A stretch of DNA of 64,000 nt, taken from 40CM-2-70-7 sp035631315 (GTDB lineage Bacteria > Gemmatimonadota > Gemmatimonadetes > Gemmatimonadales > GWC2-71-9). The stretch lies in assembly GCA_035631315.1 (NCBI GenBank), contig DASQIZ010000045.1, positions 86,035 to 150,034 on the forward strand, read 5' to 3'. The position numbers and the translations under genes were made by a program. This document shows, in pieces, positions 39,503-50,286 of the stretch. The notes below the pieces were generated by a model, which made no database searches, had not been told where the DNA came from, and was given only the letters and a program-made list of their open reading frames with translations. Numbering within the stretch: the first letter of the stretch is position 1; every line of letters starts with the position of its first letter.

Positions 39503-40854
39503 TGCATCCTCAGTGAATCCGGGTGATAAATGTTGCCGCGCAGCATGACCCACGCGATGTCCTGCGTGGATTCGATGTGCTGTGATGGATCGGAATTCAG
39601 GACGATGAGATCCGCGAGATGGTTCGCCGACACCACGCCCAGCGAATCGGCCTGCAGCAGCTCGGCCCCGTAGCGCGTGGCCGCGGTGATGGCCTCGAGC
39701 GGGGTCAGACCGGCCGCCACGAGCATGGCCATCTCACGGTGGAGAGACCCGCCGGGGGCGAGTCCGGGGGACGGCGCGTCGCTCCCTGCCGCCACGAGAC
39801 CTCCCGCGAGACGGAAGTCGCGGACGAACTGGTTCTGCCGGGTGCGGGCGCTCGTGAACGCGCTGACGTCGCGCGCGGACCAGCCGGTCTGCTTCAGAAA
39901 CGAGGCGAGATCGCGCACACTCGCGCGGCTCGCGGGTACGTCGGCCCAACCGGACCCCGACAGCAACGACGAGTCGTTGAGCCGGGCCCTGGCGTCATGG
40001 GCGACGAGGGTGGGCACCAGGGAGACGTGGGACCCGGCGAGGGTCCGCGCCATGCTCGCGACGGAGTTCGAGTCGAAGGTCGACCACCCCTTCTCCTCCG
40101 CGGCCCATCCGGCCCACCGGTCGCCGTACGCCTTGAAAATCGGCGCGGGATTGTGCGCCATCGCCGCCACCACACCGGTGAGCCCATCGAGGGCGGCGAC
40201 GCCCATGCGGACCGCCGCGGCCGCGTCGATCCGGCCGGCGGACAGCGCGACGGGGGTTTTCAATGCACCGGCTTCATCGAGGATCGGCCGGAGCAGGGTG
40301 GGTGCGATGCCGGGCTCGGCCATCACGTAGTCGACCCCGGCGTTCACGCGCGCGTCCACGGCCTTGCGCGCCTCTTCCGGACCGGCCGCGGCGACCCACG
40401 CCGGATTTCCGGCCGGGGCGGCGTCGATCCCGGAGCCCGGCGTGAACATGCGCGGGCCGAGGATGGTGCCGAGGGCGACGTCATTCCGGAGGGCGATCAG
40501 CGTGTCCTCTGGAGCGTCCCCGGCGTCCCGGAGGCTCGTCACTCCCCACGCCACGAACCGCGGCATGGCCCACCGCTCGGCGCGGGCGTGCGCATCGATC
40601 AGGCCCGGGATGATGGTCTTGCCGACCAGGCTGATGACCACCGCGCCGCGGGGGACATGGACTTCGTTGACCTGACTCACCGCTTCGATCCGGCCGCCGC
40701 GGATCAGGATCAGCGCGTCCTTGACGGGCGGGCCACCGGTGCCGTCGATGAGCGTGGCGCCCTCGAGCGCGATCACGCCCTTGCCGGGGGACGTGCAAGC
40801 GGCCGCAAGCGTCAGGGCCGTTGCCGCGAGGAGGCCGAGTGCCGGACGGTTCAC
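39484..40854 (-). CDS. Exported amidohydrolase, lipoprotein
   Basis: 456 residues from GTG 40854, overlapping the upstream stop as GTGA. Lipobox LAAAC after a 20-residue hydrophobic segment. Imidazolonepropionase-like amidohydrolase: ALEGATLIDGTGGPPVKDALILI, IIPGLIDAHARAERW, GVTSLRDAGD, AAGSDAPSP and the C-terminal ADLIVLNSDP. The first metal motif H-x-H is H-A-R, and several other His ligands appear missing, so the metal site is partly degenerate. It pairs with the D-aminoacylase downstream. Confidence 0.83.
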   Translation of the reverse strand: MNRPALGLLAATALTLAAACTSPGKGVIALEGATLIDGTGGPPVKDALILIRGGRIEAVSQVNEVHVPRGAVVISLVGKTIIPGLIDAHARAERWAMPRFVAWGVTSLRDAGDAPEDTLIALRNDVALGTILGPRMFTPGSGIDAAPAGNPAWVAAAGPEEARKAVDARVNAGVDYVMAEPGIAPTLLRPILDEAGALKTPVALSAGRIDAAAAVRMGVAALDGLTGVVAAMAHNPAPIFKAYGDRWAGWAAEEKGWSTFDSNSVASMARTLAGSHVSLVPTLVAHDARARLNDSSLLSGSGWADVPASRASVRDLASFLKQTGWSARDVSAFTSARTRQNQFVRDFRLAGGLVAAGSDAPSPGLAPGGSLHREMAMLVAAGLTPLEAITAATRYGAELLQADSLGVVSANHLADLIVLNSDPSQHIESTQDIAWVMLRGNIYHPDSLRMQWAHEH

Positions 40855-41300
40855 GGTTTGGGGTCCGATGAGGTGTGATCGTGCACGATGTGCCAGCGGG
40901 TCCCGTCGTGGGTGAGGATCAGCGTGAAGGGTCCACTCGCGGTCAACGAGTCGCCGCGATGGAGATAGAAGTGCGCGGTCGCGAACGCGACGCCGGGGGA
41001 CAGCACGCGCACGTGCACGTCGTCGAAGGTGAGGGAGTCTCGATGCTTGCCGGGCGCGAAGTAGGCTGCCTGGTAGTGATCGTAGAGGGGCTGCCACCCG
41101 TGCGTGAATCGGCTGCCGGCGAGATAGGACGTGAGCGAGTCGTGTGCGTAGTCACCCATGAACCCGGCGAGATCGCCGTGGTTCCAGCTCGCCGCCGACC
41201 GGGTGAGCATCGCCGCGATCTCCGCCTGCGGGTCGCCGCCGGACGCCGGGGAGGGCGTGCAGGCGGCGGCGACCAGCAGGACATACGCCAGGCGGCGCAC
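40851..41300 (-). CDS. DUF4440/SnoaL-like lipoprotein
   Basis: 149 residues from GTG 41300. Short lipoprotein signal (lipobox VAAAC), then an NTF2-like fold: EIAAMLTRSAASWNHGDLAGFMGDY, SLTSYLAGSRFTHGWQPLYDHYQ, HFYLHRGD and TRWHIVHDHTSS as the final strand. DUF4440 proteins are common small exported partners of hydrolases with no defined chemistry. First gene of the operon with two amidohydrolases and a membrane protein. Confidence 0.83.
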   Translation of the reverse strand: MRRLAYVLLVAAACTPSPASGGDPQAEIAAMLTRSAASWNHGDLAGFMGDYAHDSLTSYLAGSRFTHGWQPLYDHYQAAYFAPGKHRDSLTFDDVHVRVLSPGVAFATAHFYLHRGDSLTASGPFTLILTHDGTRWHIVHDHTSSDPKP

Positions 41301-41303
41301 TAG

Positions 41304-41579
41304 CTAACGGCGCCTGCTCTTGGTCTTCTTCTTGCCCTTTGGGCCCTTCTTCGTCTTCTTCTTCGCCTTGGTCTTCTTCGCCTTCTTCTTGCCCGTCTTC
41401 GCCTTCTTCTTCGCTTTCTTCTTGCTCTTCGTCGCGCGCTTCTTCGGCGCCGGTGCTTCGGTCATCGTGGGCTCGGCGGGCATCGCCGGCTCTGGAGCCA
41501 TCGGCGTCGGGGGCGGGAAGAGCGGCTCCATCATTCCGGGACCGCTCCAGCCGCTCTCCATCGTGTTCTCCTCAAGCAT
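41304..41579 (-). CDS. Lysine-rich histone H1-like protein
   Basis: 91 residues. The N-terminal half is Pro/Met/Glu-rich (FPPPTPMAPEPAMPAEPTM) and the C-terminal 45 residues are almost only Lys, Ala, Thr, Gly and Arg in K-K-x-K motifs, ending SRRR. This is the composition of eukaryotic H1 tails and of bacterial AlgP/HctB-like DNA-condensing proteins. Two starts fit: ATG 41579 (AAGGAG 8 bases upstream) and ATG 41561 (GAGGAG 6 bases upstream). It could bind DNA or rRNA, by composition only. The coding DNA is correspondingly repetitive. Confidence 0.75.
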   Translation of the reverse strand: MLEENTMESGWSGPGMMEPLFPPPTPMAPEPAMPAEPTMTEAPAPKKRATKSKKKAKKKAKTGKKKAKKTKAKKKTKKGPKGKKKTKSRRR

Positions 41580-41659
41580 CGTCGGTCTCCTTCACAGAGT
41601 GTTGGGCGGGGCGCGGCCTGTAGCTTACCCGGACCCCTGAGACTGGCAAGTCGGTTCGG

Positions 41660-41688
41660 TTGACAACCCCCGCGAAGGGGGCTAACGT
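41660..41688 (+). promoter_or_regulatory. Promoter with near-leaderless start of the Big/TolB-like gene
   Basis: Perfect -35 TTGACA (41660-41665), 17-base spacer, -10 TAACGT (41683-41688), and ATG 10 bases after the -10. The leader would be about 3-5 bases. The spacer itself is a hairpin, CCCCC (41667-41671), GCGAA, GGGGG (41677-41681), a possible operator or cruciform between the two promoter boxes. Confidence 0.55.
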
Positions 41689-41698
41689 TTGGCCCGCC

Positions 41699-44032
41699 AT
41701 GAACTTCCGCAGCCTTTGCACCGCCGCCACACTCGCTGGTCTAGCCCTCGTTCAGCCCCTGACCGGGCAGAACGTCGCCGAGGTTCAGGTCGCCCCGGCG
41801 GCGGTCAGCATCAAGGTCGGTGAGCGGACGGGCCTCCTGGCCACCGCGTTCGACCGCATCGGCAACGTCATTCCGACGGCCAAGATCACCTGGACCTCCC
41901 GCAGTCCTCAGGTGGCGCGGGTCGATGCCAACGGTACCGTGACCGGAACCGGCAATGGTGTGGCGATCATCGAGGCTGCTTCGGGGCACCGGACGGGCCT
42001 CGCGACCATCACGGTGTCCGGGACCGCGCCCGCGCCCGTCGCGACGCAGCCGCCCGCGACCCAGCCGGCGTCCACGGCTGGCTCGTCTTCCGCGACGACG
42101 ACCACCGCGCAGCCAGAGCAGCCCGGTGTCGACCCGTTCTACGGGCAACCGGCGGGCACCGGGAATGCGAGCGCCCTCAGAATCGTCCCGGCGCAGATCT
42201 TCCTGCTTCCCTCCGAGAACACCCGGGTGACGCTCCGCGCACTGAAGGATGACGGCTCGGCGGCCGCGCCGGTGCGCGTGACCTGGAATTCGCTGACGCC
42301 GACCATCGCGAGCATCGATCACAACGGCACCGTGGTCGCGCTCTCGCCGGGCCAGGGTACGATTCAGGTCACCTCGGCCGCGGGTGGACTGACGGCGACC
42401 GCGCCCGTGGTGGTGCAGCAGGCCGACATGGCGATCGACCAGAACGGTCCGATCATGATGTCCCCCGGCGATGCGGACACACTCCACGTCGTGGTGCCCA
42501 CGCAGGGGAATCGCGCCGTGTCTCCCTTGCAGATGCAGTGGGCGTCGAGTGTGCCCGCGGTCGCGACCGTGACGCTGGACGGCGTGCTGCGCGCCGTCGG
42601 CCCCGGCGACGCGCTCCTGCAGGTGCAAGGGCTGCTCCAGAACAAGACGGTGGCGATCCACGTCCACAAGACGGTCGAGACGCTGGCGGTGTCGCCTCCG
42701 CTCCAGAAGGAAGTCGAAGTCCCGCTGTCCGCCACGGCCAAGTTCGTCGCGCACCCCCTCGCCACCGGGGGCGTGGCCGTACCGGAAGCGCCACTGAAGT
42801 GGATCGTCGGCGACAGCACGCTCGCCTCATTCGACACGGCGACCGGCATGCTGACGGGGCTCAAGGTCGGCAAGACCACGCTCACCGTCCGTGGTCCCGG
42901 CGTCGGACTCCAGGCGGTCTGGAACATCTCCGTCATCGCGGGCTCGGTGCATCTGTCGGTCTCGCATATGGGCCTGCACGCGGGCGCCCGGTACACCATC
43001 AAGGCCGACTTCACGGACGACGGTGGCGCCGTGCTGGGTCCGGCTGCCGGGTTGACCTGGCAGACGGACGCGCCAGGAGTGGCGACGGTGACCGCGCAAG
43101 GAGACGTGACCGCGCTGGGATACGGGCGGGCGCGGATCACCGCGACCGCGCCGGGCGGCAAGAGCTCGTCGACGGTCGTGTTCGTGCAGGGAGAGCTGGT
43201 GGTTGCCCTCGACCGCGGCGGCAAGAATCATCTCTTCTCGCTCGAGCGCTCGAGCCTCACGGAATTGCGCCGCGTCACGACCGACTCAGGGGCGGAAGTC
43301 GAACCGGCCTTTTCGGCGGACGGCTCCCGGATCGTCTTCGTCTCTACGCGCGACGGCATTGCTCAGCTCTACCTGATGGATGCGGACGGCACCAACCGCC
43401 TCCGCCTCACCAACCGGCAGCAGCCCGACAGCCGTCCCGTGTTCGCTCCCGATGGACAGAGCGTCGTGTTCCAATCCACACGCGAAGGGAAGAAGGACGG
43501 GCTCGAGCAGATCTGGACCGTGAACGTTGACGGGACGGGCCTGAAGGTCCTGACGGACTCGGGTGGCAACCGGCAGCCCTCGGTGTCTCCCGACGGCCAG
43601 ACCATCGCCTTCATCTCGAACCGGGAGAACAAGACCCCGCACGTGTGGTTGATGAACCGGGACGGGTCCAACCAGCGGGCGTTCATCAAGGGCGGGGCCC
43701 AGCACGAGTTGGAGCCGCATTTCCTGAAGGACGGGTCGCTCGCCTTCCTGGTGCAGCGTAAGGACAACGGGCGGGACGTGACGCAGGTAATGAAGGCGGA
43801 TCTGGCGACCGGGACGATCACGCCCCTCTCAGGCACCGATCTCGCGATCTTCGGCTTCGGGATTTCTCCGTCGGGTGACATGCTGGCGTTGCTCGTGAAT
43901 GCCGAGGGCCGGCGGGGCCGCTTGCAGGTGTATGTCCAGCCCATCGGCGCCACCGGTGGCGCTGCCGCGGTGCCGGTCCCGGTCTCGCCCAACGAGCAGA
44001 TGCTCTCTCCGACGTTCCTGCCGCAGCCCTAA
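41699..44032 (+). CDS. Exported protein with bacterial Ig-like (Big_2) repeats and a TolB-type propeller
   Basis: 777 residues from ATG 41699 with a signal peptide (1-about 22). Residues 23-about 500 contain five or six Big_2-type immunoglobulin-like repeats with recurring patterns of the type I-A-S-V-D-x-x-G-T-V-T-A-x-x-x-G (SRSPQVARVDANGTVTG, TPTIASIDHNGTVVALS). Residues 510-777 form a TolB/PD40 propeller: SADGSRIVFVSTRDGIAQLYLMDADG, SPDGQTIAFISNRENKTPHVWLMNRDG. A Pro/Thr-rich linker lies near 130-165. Typical of surface or periplasmic adhesins with a propeller; function unknown. Confidence 0.87.
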   Translation: MNFRSLCTAATLAGLALVQPLTGQNVAEVQVAPAAVSIKVGERTGLLATAFDRIGNVIPTAKITWTSRSPQVARVDANGTVTGTGNGVAIIEAASGHRTGLATITVSGTAPAPVATQPPATQPASTAGSSSATTTTAQPEQPGVDPFYGQPAGTGNASALRIVPAQIFLLPSENTRVTLRALKDDGSAAAPVRVTWNSLTPTIASIDHNGTVVALSPGQGTIQVTSAAGGLTATAPVVVQQADMAIDQNGPIMMSPGDADTLHVVVPTQGNRAVSPLQMQWASSVPAVATVTLDGVLRAVGPGDALLQVQGLLQNKTVAIHVHKTVETLAVSPPLQKEVEVPLSATAKFVAHPLATGGVAVPEAPLKWIVGDSTLASFDTATGMLTGLKVGKTTLTVRGPGVGLQAVWNISVIAGSVHLSVSHMGLHAGARYTIKADFTDDGGAVLGPAAGLTWQTDAPGVATVTAQGDVTALGYGRARITATAPGGKSSSTVVFVQGELVVALDRGGKNHLFSLERSSLTELRRVTTDSGAEVEPAFSADGSRIVFVSTRDGIAQLYLMDADGTNRLRLTNRQQPDSRPVFAPDGQSVVFQSTREGKKDGLEQIWTVNVDGTGLKVLTDSGGNRQPSVSPDGQTIAFISNRENKTPHVWLMNRDGSNQRAFIKGGAQHELEPHFLKDGSLAFLVQRKDNGRDVTQVMKADLATGTITPLSGTDLAIFGFGISPSGDMLALLVNAEGRRGRLQVYVQPIGATGGAAAVPVPVSPNEQMLSPTFLPQP

Positions 44033-44046
44033 GCAGCTTCCCAGAG

Positions 44047-45090
44047 GTGCGCGCCGCAGTCCTCACCGACATCGGAGGCCTCGACCGCCTGACGGTCGCG
44101 GACGTGCCGGATCCAGGATCTCCTGGTCCGGGTCAGGTTCGCGTGGCCATTCGCGCCGCGGCGCTCAACCATCTCGATCTGTTCGTCGCCGGCGGGCTTC
44201 CGGGCGTCGCGTACCAGTTCCCGCACATCGTGGGCGCCGATGGGGCGGGGGTGATCGAGGCGGTCGGTGCCGGCGTCACCCGGGTCAAGGCTGGCGACCG
44301 TGTGATGATCAACCCCGGCATCTCGGACCGCATCTGCGAGTTCTGCCGGGCCGGCGAGCAATCCCTCTGCATCAAGTACCGGATCCTCGGCGAGCATCTC
44401 AACGGCACGATCTGCCAGTCCATCGTGCTTCCCGAATTCAACGTCGCGGCGATCCCCGCGCTCACCCCGGCGCTCTCCTGGGCGGAAGCCGCGGCCTTTT
44501 CGCTGGTGACGCTGACGGCGTGGCGGATGGTGACCACGCGGGCGCACGTGAAAGCCGGGGAGTGGGTGCTCGTGTGGGGGATCGGGGGCGGCGTGTCTCT
44601 CACTGCGCTCCGGATCGCGAAGCACCTGGGGGCGACGGTCATCGCCACCTCATCCTCCGATGCCAAGCTCGCCCGCGCCCGGGAACTCGGCGCCGACGTC
44701 ACGCTCAATCACGCCACACAGGACGTACCAAAGGAAGTGAGGGCGTTGACGGCAAAGCGTGGCGTAGACGTCGTCGTCGAGAACGTCGGGGAAGCGACGT
44801 GGGAGAAATCGATCCGCGTGCTCGCGAAGGCCGGGCGGGTGGTGACGTGCGGCGGGACGACGGGGCCGATGCTCGTCACCGACGTGCGCCGGCTCTTCTG
44901 GGGTGGCTATTCGATTCTGGGATCGACGATGGGGAATGACGCGGAGTATGCCGCGATCGTCGCCGAGTTGGCCGCGGGCCGGTTACGGCCGATCGTGGAT
45001 CGGGTGTTTCCGCTGAATCACGTTCGTGAGGCGTACACCTACCTGGACAAGGCCGAGCAATTGGGGAAAGTCGCCGTAGAGCTCTCGTAG
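44047..45090 (+). CDS. Zinc-binding alcohol dehydrogenase / quinone oxidoreductase (MDR family)
   Basis: 347 residues from GTG 44047. Medium-chain dehydrogenase: AALNHLDLFVAGG, GADGAGVIEAVGAGVTRVKAGDRV, an extra structural zinc loop with Cys (RICEFCRAGEQSLC), and the NAD(P) Rossmann motif VWGIGGGVSLTALRIAK (G-x-G-G-x-x). The family acts on alcohols, enones or quinones; the substrate is unknown. It follows the Big/TolB-like gene by 14 bases and may be co-transcribed. A terminator-like hairpin with T-tract lies 140 bases downstream. Confidence 0.9.
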   Translation: MRAAVLTDIGGLDRLTVADVPDPGSPGPGQVRVAIRAAALNHLDLFVAGGLPGVAYQFPHIVGADGAGVIEAVGAGVTRVKAGDRVMINPGISDRICEFCRAGEQSLCIKYRILGEHLNGTICQSIVLPEFNVAAIPALTPALSWAEAAAFSLVTLTAWRMVTTRAHVKAGEWVLVWGIGGGVSLTALRIAKHLGATVIATSSSDAKLARARELGADVTLNHATQDVPKEVRALTAKRGVDVVVENVGEATWEKSIRVLAKAGRVVTCGGTTGPMLVTDVRRLFWGGYSILGSTMGNDAEYAAIVAELAAGRLRPIVDRVFPLNHVREAYTYLDKAEQLGKVAVELS

Positions 45091-45130
45091 CGACTTGGCG
45101 TCTTAGCGTCTTGGCGACTGGTCTTCGTTC
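45091..45130. repeat. Octamer tandem repeat
   Basis: Consecutive 8-base units GACTTGGC, GTCTTAGC, GTCTTGGC, GACTGGTC run right after the dehydrogenase stop. They encode the C-terminus and the stop codon (TTA at 45103-45105, minus strand) of the frameshifted small protein remnant at 45103-45268. Confidence 0.75.
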
Positions 45131-45268
45131 GGCTGCACATACATATCGATCGCCAACCACACCGTCTTCGAGAATGGATACGTGACGAACGGCAGCGTGA
45201 CGGCCAGGGCCGCTCCGTAAGTCCCATCCCCACCCCGTCTTAGGGGTCGTTTTTTCGTTGCCTTTCAT
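45103..45268 (-). pseudogene. Frameshifted small membrane protein (DUF983-like C-terminal end)
   Basis: Two minus-strand frames are joined by a +1/-1 shift in a G-rich run (about 45222-45231). The first starts at ATG 45268 (MKGNEKTTPKTGWGWD), the second continues GAALAVTLPFVTYPFSKTVW and then LAIDMYVQPNED to a stop at 45103. The second part resembles the last helix of DUF983 proteins, which end in a similar W-L-A-x-D-x-x-x-x-P pattern. Removing one G restores a 55-residue protein, so this is either decay or a sequence error in the homopolymer run. It lies divergent to gyrA. Confidence 0.55.
45232..45255 (+). terminator. Intrinsic terminator
   Basis: Stem ACCCC (45232-45236), loop GTCTTA, GGGGT (45243-45247), then CG and six T (45250-45255). 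It would end plus-strand transcripts of the quinone oxidoreductase gene before gyrA. It is the only T-tracted hairpin I noticed in the window. Confidence 0.6.
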
Positions 45269-45299
45269 GTCCTAAGTGTTTAAATTTTAGGGACTTAGG
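45258..45299 (+). promoter_or_regulatory. gyrA promoter with flanking 7-bp inverted repeat
   Basis: -35 TTGCCT (45258-45263), 17-base spacer and -10 TAAATT (45281-45286), giving a leader of about 53 bases before gyrA. A perfect inverted repeat, CCTAAGT (45271-45277) and ACTTAGG (45293-45299), surrounds the -10, an arrangement expected of an operator. The central TTTAAATTT is AT-rich, unusual in this GC-rich DNA. The opposite strand faces the start of the DUF983-like remnant. Confidence 0.55.
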
Positions 45300-45316
45300 A
45301 CGCTTTTTCTGGTCCC

Positions 45317-45337
45317 TGACCACTGACATCTGACCCC
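45317..45337. repeat. Heptamer repeat directly upstream of gyrA
   Basis: Three 7-base units TGACCAC, TGACATC, TGACCCC end 8 bases before the gyrA ATG, in the place where a Shine-Dalgarno sequence would be. TGACCCC is the same heptamer as at 22739-22759 on the other strand. Confidence 0.75.
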
Positions 45338-45345
45338 TGGTTTTC

Positions 45346-47909
<2,564 letters not shown>

Positions 47910-47910
<1 letters not shown>

Positions 47911-48839
47911 TGGTCACGGCCGAAGGGGTTCGGGAAGCCGCGCGCGGGCTCCAGGGCGTGGCGGTCCGGACCCCGCTGATCTGGGTCGAGCCGCTCAAGG
48001 TCTATCTCAAGCTCGAGAGCCTGCAGCCCGTAGGCGCGTTCAAAGCGCGGGGCGCGTTCACCGCGGTCCGCCGTCTCCCCGAGGCAGAGCGCGAACGCGG
48101 CGTCATTACCTACTCCTCAGGGAATCACGGACAGGCAGTCGCCTGGGCCGCCAACCGCTTCGGCGTCCGGTCGGTGATCGTCATGCCGGAAACGGCGCCC
48201 GCGGTGAAAGTGGAAGGCGTGAAGAAGTGGGGCGGTGAAGTCGTGTTCGCCGGACGGACCTCGACCGACCGCCTGGCCAAGGCCGAAGCGCTGGTGGCGG
48301 AGCAGCACCTCGCGATGGTGCCCCCCTTCGATCATCCCGACGTCATCGCCGGCCAGGCGACGGTCGCCCTCGAGATCGTGGAAGATCTTCCGGACGTCCA
48401 GACGGTCGTGGTGCCGGTGGGGGGTGGCGGACTGATCGCCGGGGTGGTGACGGGGCTCGCGGCTGCGGGCAGCGCCGCCCGGGTGTGGGGCGTAGAGCCG
48501 GTGGGGGCACCCAAGCTGACGAAGTCTCTTGCGGCGGGGGCCCCGGTGAAGCTCGACACGACGGCCAGCCTCGCCGACGGGCTGATCACGCTTACCGTCG
48601 GTGCGACTCCGTTCGCGCATCTCATGGCCCAGCGCGAGCGTCTCGCGGGTGTCGCCCTCGTGGAGGATGACAGCCTCCGGGAGGCGGTGCATTTTCTACA
48701 TCGCGAATGTCGGCTGACCGTCGAGCCGTCCGGCGCCGCGACGACCGCGGCGCTCCGTGCGGGCGATGTCCGTCCGGCCGGTACGACCGTGCTGGTGGTC
48801 TCCGGCGGTAACGTGGATCCCAAGCTTCTCGAGGACTGA
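47910..48839 (+). CDS. Threonine/serine dehydratase-like PLP enzyme
   Basis: 309 residues from ATG 47910 overlapping the gyrA stop. Fold-type II PLP enzyme: Lys in VGAFKARGAF forms the Schiff base, SSGNHGQAVA binds the substrate carboxylate, VGGGGLIAGV binds phosphate, and SGGNV near the C-terminus is the PLP-nitrogen contact. No regulatory ACT domain, so it is catabolic-like (TdcB, serine racemase or threonine dehydratase). The exact substrate is unclear. Confidence 0.92.
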
Positions 48840-48846
48840 ACTCAGG

Positions 48847-50286
48847 ATGTCGGACGCAGAACCCTCGCGGATACTCGTGGCGGACGACGATGCGTCGCTC
48901 GTCCGGACGCTCACGTGGATCCTGAAGGAGCACGGGTACCAGGTTTCGACGGCGCCCGGCGGTGAGGGGCTCCTGGGGCGGCTGGAAGAGGAGCGCCCGG
49001 ACCTGCTCCTGCTCGACATCATGATGCCCAAGATCGACGGGTTGCAGCTCCTCGAGCGCCTGAAGGGCGACGAGCGCTACCGCGACCTGCCGGTCCTGAT
49101 GGTCTCGTCGATGCCCCCCGAAGAAGCCACCGTCAAATCGCTGGGCCTCGGGGCCGCCGATTTCATTTCCAAGCCGTTCCGGGTCCGCGAGCTGCTGGCC
49201 CGCGTCGAAGCCCACCTCCGGGTGGGGAAGGCGCTGGCGGCGGCGCGCGAGGAAGCACGGTCCCGCGCGGCGATGGTCGACATCCTCCACGAAGTCACCG
49301 ACTCGCTCAAGCCCGACGAGATCTATCACATCCTGGCCCGCCGGGTGGCCCGGGTGCTCAACATCTCCAAGTGCTCGATGGTGCTGGCCAAGGCCGGCGA
49401 CCAGGTCGGAGTGGTGGTGGCGGCGTACGAGAATCCGATGCTGCGGAATCTCCAGATCGACCTCGCCCGCTACCCCGAGATCCGGAAGGCGCTGAGCACC
49501 GGGCGTCCCGTGCTCGTCGCCGACGTCGCCACCGATCCGCTCTACGAATCGGAGCGCACCCGGTGGGAGCGTGAGGGCATCAAAGTCCCGACCCGCTCCG
49601 CGGTCGCGTTGCCCTTCTCGATGAAGGACCAGCAGATCGGCGTCTTCTTCCTGCGGACCACGGGAGACGACCTGCCGCTGTCGCGCGCGGACGCGCAATT
49701 CGCAGAGACGGTGATCGAGACCGCGGTGGCGGCCATCGAAAAGGCGTACGACTTCGAGTCCGCGGTGTCCGACAAGCAGCGGCTCGAGAAGCTGGCGGCC
49801 ACCGACGCGCTCACCGGTACCATGAACCGCCGCGCGCTGGCCGAAGCGCTCGAGGCGGAGCTCGATCGCGCGCGGCGCTACAAGCTGGGCATCAGCATCC
49901 TCCTGGCCGACATCGACCGGTTCAAACAGATCAACGACACCCGCGGCCACCTGGCGGGAGACTCGGTGCTCCGGCAAGTGGGCGAAATCCTGCGACGCGA
50001 GGCCCGGTCGGTCGACATCGTGGCGCGCTACGGCGGCGAGGAGTTCGTCGTGGTGATGCCCGAGACCGGTCTGCAAGGCGCGACGATCTTCGCGGAACGA
50101 CTCCGGCAGCGGATCGAGAAGCATGACTTCGCCGACACCGGCGACCAGCCCCTGAACCTCACGGTATCGATTGGGCTCGCCGCGTTCCCCGATGACAAGG
50201 TCCAGAGCGCCGAAGGATTCGTCGCGGTGGCGGACCAGGCCCTCTATCGCGCCAAGAACGAAGGGCGCAACTTGGTCCGCCCATGA
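48847..50286 (+). CDS. Response regulator with GAF and GGDEF domains (diguanylate cyclase)
   Basis: 479 residues. Receiver domain (about 8-122) with VADDD and the phospho-Asp in LLLDIMMP and Lys in SKPFR; a GAF domain (about 150-305); GGDEF domain (about 315-479) with the active site RYGGEEF and the allosteric I-site R-x-x-D (RSVD) five residues before it. It should make cyclic di-GMP under phosphorylation control. The cognate kinase is not adjacent; the Ser/Thr kinase follows with ATGA overlap. Confidence 0.94.
   Translation: MSDAEPSRILVADDDASLVRTLTWILKEHGYQVSTAPGGEGLLGRLEEERPDLLLLDIMMPKIDGLQLLERLKGDERYRDLPVLMVSSMPPEEATVKSLGLGAADFISKPFRVRELLARVEAHLRVGKALAAAREEARSRAAMVDILHEVTDSLKPDEIYHILARRVARVLNISKCSMVLAKAGDQVGVVVAAYENPMLRNLQIDLARYPEIRKALSTGRPVLVADVATDPLYESERTRWEREGIKVPTRSAVALPFSMKDQQIGVFFLRTTGDDLPLSRADAQFAETVIETAVAAIEKAYDFESAVSDKQRLEKLAATDALTGTMNRRALAEALEAELDRARRYKLGISILLADIDRFKQINDTRGHLAGDSVLRQVGEILRREARSVDIVARYGGEEFVVVMPETGLQGATIFAERLRQRIEKHDFADTGDQPLNLTVSIGLAAFPDDKVQSAEGFVAVADQALYRAKNEGRNLVRP

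Noticed and set aside
41304..41450. Repeat element in the lysine-rich gene
   Set aside because: The DNA repetition follows from Lys/Ala codons, with no 7/8-base period independent of reading frame.
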